Assembly: GCF_002776525.5 (NCBI RefSeq)
Contig: NC_045441.1
Span: 122,942,275 to 123,006,274, forward strand
Direction: 5' to 3'
Source: Piliocolobus tephrosceles
Lineage: Eukaryota > Chordata > Mammalia > Primates > Cercopithecidae
DNA length: 64,000 nt
Position numbers and translations under genes: made by a program. The notes under the pieces were generated by a model. It was not told the DNA's origin. It worked only from the letters and a program-made list of their open reading frames with translations, and made no database searches. Positions 56,465-64,000 of this stretch are shown here, one piece after another (within the stretch, counting starts at the first letter, position 1; each line of letters begins with the position of its first letter).

Positions 56465-56715
56465 TTAAAACATTAATTATGTCCACTGTACTCGATATAG
56501 TGTTAAGTGTTTCAGGTATGACTCAAAGATGTACAAAACAGTTGCTGCTCAGAAGGAACTTAATTCTAAAAGAGAAAAACAGGTAGAAAAAAAGACTAAT
56601 GCTATGAAGTAAAATAGTTCAAATACATGAAGCAGTTTTGAAGGCATCAGGGAAGACTTTGTGAGTGACTAATTTTGAAGTGGTCCTTGAAGAAAGGCTG
56701 TTGTGAAAATGATAA
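56465..56715 (-). repeat. L2 fragment, antisense (degraded)
   Basis: TGTCCACTGTACTCGATATA, GTTGCTGCTCAGAAGGAACTT, GCATCAGGGAAGACTTTGTG and AAGTGGTCCTTGAAGAAAGG follow reversed L2. Confidence 0.55.
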
Positions 56716-56884
56716 ATTTTCGAAACTCCTCTTTAGCTGATTTGCTACAATTTAGAAAATGTAAGGGAACACTAGAAGTAGACCACAGGATCATTATAAG
56801 AAAAGGCATGAACTTAAAAAAATACAGAGAGTACATGGGACTCAAAGTTTGCTAATGAGTAGAAGTAGAAATGTTAGACTTACT

Positions 56885-57345
56885 TCTTGAGTTCCTACTG
56901 GATGCCAAACATTGTCTACAATGAAAAAGCCATGTTCCCTCTTTTCAAGATGTTTAAAAACTAGTAGGGAAGACAGATACCTCCATAGGAGCAGAATTCT
57001 GTGGACTTAGGGTGGTGTGGTGACATAGTCAAAGGGCGTTCAACATACACTTAAGGGAGAAGGCCTCTGGAGGAAGTGACATCTAAGCTGGTGGCTACCG
57101 GACAAGTGACAGTCAAGACAGATACATGGTGACACTGTTCTAGATAAATGAACCAGCATGTACAGAGACCATGCTGGAGGCAAGAGAGAGCAAGGCATGT
57201 TTTATGAAACTGCAACGAGTTCTAGATTCTTTGCTTTAGTGAGATTAACCAAATAGTCATATATTACATAAGTTGAAGGAAGAAGGGATGGAAGAAGGAA
57301 AAACCAGTTAGGAGATTATTTTAGGGAGGCCTGGGAAAAGTTTTG
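56885..57345 (-). repeat. L2, antisense
   Basis: TTGAGTTCCTACTGGATGCC, CATGTTCCCTCTTTTCAAGA, GAAGGCCTCTGGAGGAAGTG, ACATCTAAGCTGGTGGCTAC and CATGCTGGAGGCAAGAGAGA, AGCAAGGCATG are reversed L2 in order. Confidence 0.65.
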
Positions 57346-57659
57346 CCTTATTTTAAATTCTGTCTGTTCACCTGCATCATCTCATTTTGTAAGAACCTGA
57401 ATTAGTATGTGAGTGTTACAAATGGAGGCACAGGAATGTTGGCCTGAGTGCCAGCATTAAACGACTTGAACACTATTCATATCATATGCTAAGTGGGCGA
57501 TAGCTCCTGGGGCATAATTCTTTCACTGTGGGTGCCTTAGACCTAGAACACTAATATAGTGCCTACCTTTCAGCATAAGGAGTAATAAATAAGTGAAGGG
57601 GTAAACAAGTAGATAAATGTATGAACTTAAGATTTAATATAAAGAGAATGTCTATACAT
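57346..57659. other. Degraded repeats, unclear
   Basis: Faint MIR-like (CATCTCATTTTGTAAGAACC, AAATGGAGGCACAGG) and L2-end-like (AATATAGTGCCTACC) words. I do not separate them. Confidence 0.3.
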
Positions 57660-57935
57660 CTAGAAGCTTCTTGCATGAGTAGCAAGGCTGAAGAAAAAGT
57701 GAAAGATGATTTTTAGGCTTGAGCTTAGGTAACTGGAATGATGATGACACAGAAATAGAGAACACAGGAGGAGAGAACGGAAATGATAATGGGAGTGCGG
57801 CAGCGAAGAGCTCCATGTTGGACATAGTTTGAGTTATCAGGAGGACATCACTTGAAAGTATCTATCAAGTGATTGGAAACACAGGTCAGGAGCAAGAAGT
57901 CAGGGCTAGAGATAATATTTGTTGTATTTTAAGAA
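57660..57935 (-). repeat. L2 internal segment, antisense
   Basis: GATTTTTAGGCTTGAGCTTA, GGTAACTGGAATGATGATGA, CTCCATGTTGGACATAGTTT, GAGTTATCAGGAGGACATCA and AGTCAGGGCTAGAGATAATA match reversed L2. Together with the previous L2 it may be one element. Confidence 0.65.
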
Positions 57936-58144
57936 AAATAATTCGGTCTTTGATATATTCAAATGCTTATGTTTGATAATATTATGGTCCTCTCCATCCA
58001 CACAAGGTCCCAGTACCTCAACACGCACTTCAGGGTTTTCAACATAGACTTAAGTCTATTGATTGTCATCCCCTTACCTGCCCACCTCTGGAGTTCTAAC
58101 CCTACGGGTGAACCTTTGAGAGGCAGTAATGTTAGAGAAGTATG

Positions 58145-58690
58145 TTGGATAGAGTGATGAAGTCTGGCATGGTCTCTGGAGACAAACTGTCCAAGGTCAA
58201 ATTTTGGCCCCATCCCTTGCTAGCTATATGACCTTGGGAAAGTAACTTCACCTTTCTGTGCCTTCATGTCTTCTTCCAAATGGCAATTATAAAAGTACCT
58301 AACTTCATAGTGTTGTAAGAAATATGTGAAGCAAAGCAAAGCATGGTGATTACTTAAAACAGTGCTGGCCTATCCAGTTGGCCCTCAGACAACACTGGTT
58401 TGAACTGCGCAGGTCCACTTCTATGCTGATTTTCTTAAATAAATATAGTTGGCCCTCATATCGGAGGGCTGTGCATCCACAACCAAATGCAAATCGAAAA
58501 TACAGCATTCACAGCTTGTGAAATCAGAAGATATGGAGGGCCGACTTTTCATATACGCAGGTTCTGCAGGGCCAACTGCCGGACTGGAGTGTGCACACAC
58601 CCAGATGGTCTTGTAACCAGTCCCCCAGGGATACTGAAAGATGACTGTAGTAAGAACAATAAGAACTGTCAGCTGTTAATGTTACTGCCA
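58145..58690 (+). repeat. MIR split by a DNA transposon
   Basis: Left part: AGTCTGGCATGGTCTCTGGA, TTGCTAGCTATATGACCTTG, CTTTCTGTGCCTTCATG, AAAACAGTGCTGGCC. The right part after the transposon (CTGTCAGCTGTTAATGTTAC) continues the MIR 3' end. Confidence 0.7.
58375..58650. mobile_element. Tigger-type non-autonomous DNA transposon
   Basis: CAGTTGGCCCTCAGACAAC start, TTTGAACTGCGCAGGTCCAC, TATAGTTGGCCCTCATATCG, ATATGGAGGGCCGACTTTTC, CAGGGCCAACTGCCGGACTG and the end GGGATACTGAAAGATGACTG. The ends are inverted (CAGTTGGCCCTC versus a decayed GAGGGACGACTG). No transposase. The 88-codon frame over it is transposon sequence. Confidence 0.8.
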
Positions 58691-58694
58691 TTTT

Positions 58695-58850
58695 TTCAGC
58701 TGCTCAGTTTTATCACATGTAAAATGGAGATAGTAAAAGCACAGTCCTCATAGAGTGTCTGTGAAAATCACATAAAAAAGAATCCATATAAAGCTCTTTG
58801 ATCAGGACATGGTAAGCGCTCCATGGGTGTAAGCAATTATTAATACAGCT
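58695..58850 (+). repeat. Second MIR fragment in tandem
   Basis: CTCAGTTTTATCACATGTAA, AATGGAGATAGTAAAAGCAC, CTCATAGAGTGTCTGTGAAA and GGTAAGCGCTCCATGGGTGT are a MIR core and 3' end. Confidence 0.7.
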
Positions 58851-61800
58851 CCTACTGGCATAGCAACAGGTAGAAGCTTTCCCAGATTCTTCTGTGTCCT
58901 CCATTACAGAGTCTGAAGGCCAAACTGATATGGGGCACCTAAAACAGAGTATATTTAATATGTGACACGTAAGTTTCCAGGTGTATGATAGACCTTTTGT
59001 AATAAATTACAGTTTTTCTTGGAAAATTTTCTGAAAGCTTTACCTTCTGAAAAAAACATAAAGAAGAGGTTATTTTACTGTGAGATAAACTGAAAGGATA
59101 AAAACAAAATTCCAGACCTATCGGAAAAGCAGGATTATTATTTCGTTCTCTGAGTTTTTTGTCAGCATCCCTTATTTATTTATGCAATTTTTGGTTTAAA
59201 AAGATTGTTTGATATTAAGGGTTAGAGTTTAAGTCACTTCAATTTCCAAATTATATGCTTAAAAAAATTTAACAGCTGTCATTTTTAGAGAGGCTTACTT
59301 CATTTTACCTAAAGTGCTTTTCAGTCTAGAGGGAACACTTAACTGCAGTCACAAATCACTTGCAATATACTCATGGTAAGATTTTTTTAAGTTAAATTTG
59401 TTTATAAACCTGCAGAATCCAAATTTTGTAGATGATATTCTTTCTCCCTTTATTTAACGATTTTTACCCCTTTTCTCCTCTACTCCCAGACATGAATTTC
59501 ACACACTACAAATAAGAGCACCCAAATCCCTTTTTATTTGATTAGTTCAGCAAATTGTCTCCTACGGGTATGGGCTGAGGACATGATTGGGCTCTGCAGT
59601 GATGAGCTTATTTTGCACTTTTACACAGAAAATCTTTATATACAAAAGGCACAGATAGTAGTTTCACTCAGCATGAACAATTACAGCTTGTTGGGAGAGA
59701 ACCTCTTCCTGATGCGCCAATGGCTTACTCCCATGAATTAAGAGGCAAATGTGCTCCAAAGTGCATTAACCTTTATGGATTTTTCTTCAGTTTTCATGTT
59801 CCACTGATTTATGGTCTTAAATATGCCTGTTGCTGCTGTTTCTGAATGAGTCCCTTGTAAATCATTTCTAAATGATCTTTTTCGACTCAGATAATACTAG
59901 TGAGTTGAATATATCTCAAATCAATTCCTCTGAGGCTTCTTTCCTTTGCCCGAGTTGTTTTCCAGTTTGTTCTGTGTCTTAAATGTCATACCTGAGAGCA
60001 GTTGAGAAAGTAAGAAATATATCTTAAAGGAGCCCTGTTTGCTGGGGGCACCTTCTTTCTGCAGACGGAGTTGTTTCCAGCCTTTGGCATGGCCTCGCTT
60101 GGCTTTGATTCCCAAGGCCTATTTATCATCTGAGTATAGCTAACTGGTCACAGTTCTTTGTACAAGGATGGGCCCATGTCTGAGGGTGGATTTTATTATG
60201 AGTTGTAGGTTGATTTTTTTTTTTCCATGTAAATCTAGCATGGTAGAGATTTTGATTATACTGTGTTCTCATAAAAGTCCATGATTTCCCTTAGAGTGGT
60301 GTGCAGAAAGTGTTATCAGAATGCAGTACTATGTTTTTAGTGCTGTTTGCCATCTTTGTACATGGGCCCATATCTCTCCTGAAAAGTTCTGCATTTTACA
60401 GTTAGTGTTTCATTCTCATTCTGGGTCCAAAGATTATTTGTTTGCTGGATTTTGGGGAAAATGTGCATTTTATTTTCTCTTTGTAACTCATGTATCATTC
60501 ATGCTACAGGCTTGTTATTACTGTTGTTTGGATTCTTTACATAAAACCAAACTTCGAAATCAAAGGTTCAGAGTTCTGATGCAGAACTGTGGCTTTTGTA
60601 GGACACATAATTCATTCATGATGGTGTCACAAACAGTATATCACTGTTTATTGCTAATTAAAATTTTAATGTATGCTTTTATACACAATCTGTGTCATAC
60701 AACAATATTAGATGTGACAGTAGAGGATTGGCACAATGAGGATGGGACCGTGTGGACTTACTTTTGATCATGCAAAGCTTTTGCAGACCTGTAAATGTCA
60801 TGCAACTTTTCACATAGAAATCTTGGACTAAAATGGAGATAAGAGAATTCAGATTCTTTTTTTAGTCTTTAAAATTATTAGTAGGAGAGATTCAGAGCTT
60901 CTCAGTAAGGATAGTACATCTCTGCAGAGTGAAGACTAGATTAGAAAACATTATAAGAGGAAATGATATGTTGAGAGATCCTGCAAAATGCAGAAGTCGC
61001 AAAGGATAAATCACACATTTCTATTGGTTGTGATACATGGAATCAGTAGAAAACTTCCCAGGCCTCCCAGATATCTATATTAATGTGTATGTTATTCATC
61101 CTAAACTACCAAATTGTATGTAATGATACACAGCAAAGTCAGGAAATAGCCAAATGACAAGTTTATGTTGTATGATACAGAGTATATATAAATGTATATA
61201 TTATAAAACATAATTAGCAATAAACAGTGATTCACGGTTTATGACAGAGTCATGCATGAATTACTTGTGCTGTAAAACCAGGATCTTGAATTTGAATATT
61301 CTGAAATTTTTCATATTTCGATTTTATGAAAGATGATGTGCTGTTGTGATTAGATTCAAGTTACGCATTTTTTAGCAAGAATAACAGAGAACAATACTGT
61401 GTTCTTCTTTATATCATGTCAGGAGGCACGTGATGTCCATTTTGTCCCATTATTAGTGATGTTGGCCGTCGAATTTAAAAGCTTTTTAGGGTATGAATAT
61501 AAGGAATACTTGTTGAATAAGCAATCATTTTTATTCAAATAAATAACATATCACTGCTCATATTGCAGCTTCTACAATACGATATAGGACCTCTCTGTTC
61601 AAGGATATTTCCAGCTGGTAGCAGCCACAATTCTTGGCTGAGATGAAATGGAAGAAATGGAGCTGTACCGTGAAACAGAATTTGTGATAAGGCTGGGCTA
61701 AGTGAGGGATGCTTGAGTGAAATTTTAATTAGTTTATAATTTCCCTTGATAGCAATCAAATGAAGATTAAAAATTTGAAAATATTGGGTAAAATGTTGGT

Positions 61801-61978
61801 AGTGTGTGCTCATGTGTGCATTCCAAAGGACACATAACTTGCTGTAAGGAAGTAAATTCAACAACACAGGTATTGCTTATGTGCATACGTTTAGAGGGCC
61901 CTTAGTTGAGAATCTGAAAAGGAAAGCTTCAATTAAATATTTATAAATATTAGAATTTAGACAATAAGATCCATGCTT
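58851..61978. other. Longest repeat-free tract of the window
   Basis: About 3.1 kb in which I recognise no repeat. It contains the longest non-repeat open frame (listed next). On the minus strand a 110-codon frame (61535-61867) has no domain. Low-divergence sequence and even composition suggest unique DNA, possibly with conserved elements. Confidence 0.4.
60321..60767 (+). other. 148-codon open frame, probably not a gene
   Basis: The frame starts at an ATG with A at -3 and ends at TGA. The conceptual product is rich in Cys, His, Phe and Tyr, with hydrophobic patches (for example residues 46-62 and 108-122) but no signal peptide at the start, no repeats, and no family I recognise. AT-rich codons, no upstream promoter or splice context, and position in unique DNA make chance the leading explanation. 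A primate-specific transcript cannot be excluded. Confidence 0.12.
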
Positions 61979-62022
61979 TTATTTTATTTTATTTTATCTT
62001 ATTTTATTCTATTTTATTTTTT
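61979..62022. repeat. (TTTTA)n in the Alu tail
   Basis: Imperfect TTTTA pentamers with TTTTATC and TTCTA variants, grown from the reversed poly-A tail of the following Alu. Confidence 0.92.
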
Positions 62023-62303
62023 AGAGGGAGTCTTGCTCTGTGGTTCAGGCTGGAGTGCAGTGGCACGATCTTGGCTCAGTGCATCCTCCGCCTCCCAGGT
62101 TCAAGCGATTCTCCTGTCTGTTTCCTGAGTAGCTGGGACTACAGGCGCCCGCCACCATGCCCGGCCACTAATTTTTTGTATTTTTAGGGGAGACAGGGTT
62201 TCACCGTGTTAGCCAGGATGGTCTCAATCTCCTGACCTCGTGATCCGCCCACCTCAACCTCCCAAAGTGCTGGGATTACAGGTGTGAGCCACCATGCCCT
62301 ACC
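61981..62303 (-). mobile_element. Alu, S/Y-type, antisense
   Basis: GACCTCGTGATCCGCCCACC and CACCGTGTTAGCCAGGATGG are Sc/Y-like readings. AGATCCATGCTTTT (61967) and AGATCTGTGCTTTA (62304) are the target duplication with a few mismatches. Confidence 0.93.
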
Positions 62304-63284
62304 AGATCTGTGCTTTAAACATTCAAAAGCAATGAAAGTCAGTTGCATACTAGCATTATTTGTTTTTTGGTTTCTCCTATTTTACAGCCTTAAGTTTAGA
62401 AGGCTGATCTAAATAAGGGACCTCAAAATCCTGTGATGAGATGCTCTCCATACAGCATTATGTATACCCTTTTCTTTGACTCTCATAGTCTCTTTTTCCA
62501 TATACACAGATATACCTGTACATTGTGTTTGCCTGCTCATCATTTACAGAGATAGGAAATCCCTGGTGTAAAAGCACTTCATGAGATTAAATAATACTCT
62601 TTTGACAGGGCTCCATCTGTGTTCTAACTTAACTTTGAAGTGAAGTATTTTCTTTTCTAATGAGATTCTTTTCACTGTTAAAAATTCAATGTTTTCATAC
62701 TTCCATAGAGCTAATGAGGAGCATTGTTGGGAAAATTGGGCTTTCTGATTATTTTCTTCTATACCCTTGACTCTCCCTCCTGTCTCCCATTCAACAGATC
62801 ATTTTTAAACACTTGCTAGATGAAAAGACTCATCCAGTACACTGTGGCAAATCAGGGAAAATAAAATAAAGACTCACCAAAAATGTTGAAGAGCTACTTG
62901 CAGTATTTTAATTTTGTGGAAATAATTCAACAGAAGCAAAATGAAGATGTTCCCTAGTAGAGGTTTGGTTAATAATACTGTGTTCATTAGCTTGATAGAA
63001 TGAGTCTGTAATACTCTGTGAAAGAGCAGAATACAAAGTAGTGTGAACAGCCATATTGCACAAAATATAAAATAGTGTGGGATGTGCATAAGAATGAGAG
63101 AATCTTCTGTCAATAAGAATTACTGGTTTACATTGGAATGGTGGAGATATGGGATGATTTTTTAAAAATTTTGTATTGAAATCTGTAGTCCAAATTCTTA
63201 GGAGAAGGGCATTACATGCCAGATAGATTATGTCCTAGTTTCAGGAACTATGGGTTATGATCAAAGGACCTTTTAATTATTTTA
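62304..63284. other. Unassigned DNA
   Basis: Faint L2-end-like words at 62795-62850. A 79-codon minus-strand frame (62874-63113) is hydrophobic but without a family. Confidence 0.45.
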
Positions 63285-63415
63285 TCCAATATTTTATTCA
63301 ATAAGCATTTCCTACAAGTCTACTGTGTGCCAGCCATAGAGTAGCAGTACTAGGCACGAAGGATTTAGCAGTTAGCAATTTACGCTTTGCCCCTGGCCAC
63401 ATGGGGTTTCTTGCT
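63285..63415 (-). repeat. L2 3' end, antisense
   Basis: TATTCAATAAGCATTTCCTA, CTACTGTGTGCCAGCCATAG, TACTAGGCACGAAGGATTTA and GCCCCTGGCCACATGGGG fit reversed L2. Confidence 0.65.
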
Positions 63416-63517
63416 CTTTCCTACATCCATTTATTAGTGAAATATTCCAAGTATTAACCTAATGGTCTGAATTGCCAACTAGGGATGATTAGATGGGAAA
63501 ATAAGGGAGCAAAGTGT

Positions 63518-63541
63518 AAAAAAAAAAAAAAAAAAAAAAAA
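63518..63541. repeat. A24 homopolymer without a retroelement
   Basis: An uninterrupted A run. Upstream sequence is not recognisable as Alu, L1 or a processed gene copy, and no target duplication is seen. Confidence 0.9.
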
Positions 63542-63614
63542 CCATACAATATTTCACACTTTCCTCTAATCTCCAGCCTCATCAGGGTTTATGTAAGACA
63601 GTAATTTTAAAAAC

Positions 63615-63815
63615 CACTGCCACACCATTTACTAGGCGGTTATTGTGTGCCAGTCTCTGTTTTGAGTGCTTAATTTTTATTTCCTCATTAAACCATCAGA
63701 ACAATCCTGTGAGGTAGGTAGTGTTATTATAGCCATTTTACAGAAGACACAAGTAAAGCTAAGAGAGGCTAAGTAACCTGCTCAAGACTGTGCGTTCCAG
63801 GTCCAAACTCTGGAA
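63615..63815 (-). repeat. MIR SINE, antisense
   Basis: TTATTGTGTGCCAGTCTCTG, ACAATCCTGTGAGGTAGGTA, GTTATTATAGCCATTTTACA, GAGAGGCTAAGTAACCTGCT are in reversed MIR order. Confidence 0.85.
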
Positions 63816-63975
63816 GCCCTACTGTTAAGTGTTCCTCTCTTGACCACTCTCCTCTAAGTCACTCCCCTCTGCAGAGTGACAGTGAGTGAGGTTCATCTCC
63901 TGGATGGCTAGGAAGGCTCATTTTTCTGTGTCCTTCCTGCCCATGAAGGGTAGATTGCCCATTTCATGTAACTAC

Positions 63976-64000
63976 TTTTTTTTCATTTTTATTTATTTTT
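63976..64000 (-). repeat. T-rich run at the window edge
   Basis: CTTTTTTTTCATTTTTATTT looks like the tail of an antisense Alu or L1 that continues past the end; the body is not visible. Confidence 0.4.

Noticed and set aside
1..64000. CRISPR arrays, operons, phage or bacterial defence systems
   Set aside because: The DNA is primate: Alus, MIR and L2 throughout, no dense coding and no regularly spaced repeats.

Overview
The window is 64 kb of primate nuclear DNA, and its repeats point to an Old World monkey (macaque, baboon, vervet or a relative). It carries about 19 Alu elements of the J, S and Y ages, many MIR, L2 and MER5/Tigger relics, and has few CpGs and an AT-rich background. Three Alu copies (37019-37205, 40666-40966, 41091-41371) read GATCCGGCCAC in the right arm, where human AluY has GATCGCGCCAC. 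The full-length one also has GGCTCAAGCC in the left arm. From established knowledge, that combination is the cercopithecid AluY lineage. The locus could not be named from sequence alone.

I found no protein-coding gene, no convincing exon, and no tRNA, rRNA or other structural RNA gene. Open frames of 60 to 185 codons are accounted for by Alu or L2 sequence or by chance. The longest frame outside repeats has 148 codons (60321-60767) and shows no recognisable domain. The window is therefore best read as intergenic DNA or the inside of a very long intron.

Layout. 1-12 kb: an old LTR, five Alus and one free left Alu monomer, and a long antisense L2. 12-30 kb: no Alu for almost 19 kb, only old MIR, L2, L1 and MER5 relics, a CA repeat, a tiny 81-bp L1 insertion with clear target-site duplications, a Tigger-type transposon inside L2, and an unusual hairpin at 18.44 kb. 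30-48 kb: the Alu-rich part, with an inverted AluY pair (36.7-37.2 kb), a MIR split into three pieces by an Alu and a MaLR LTR (38.3-39.1 kb), an L2 split by an Alu, two young monkey-type AluYs in tandem (40.7-41.4 kb), and a local duplication of about 276 bp (43.7 and 45.0 kb) whose copies each end at a different Alu. 48-64 kb: long repeat-poor tracts with AT-rich homeodomain-like motifs, L2 and MIR relics, a Tigger-type element inside a MIR, and one more Alu.

The features do not work together as a pathway. The window is a record of layered insertions, local duplication and possible regulatory DNA. No new biological system could be demonstrated. The best leads are the local duplication with paired Alus, the 18.44 kb hairpin, the tandem STAT-like sites at 25.07 kb and the repeat-poor tracts. 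Boundaries of old repeats are by eye, good to perhaps 10-30 bases, and family names for old elements are recalled from consensus patterns, not searched.
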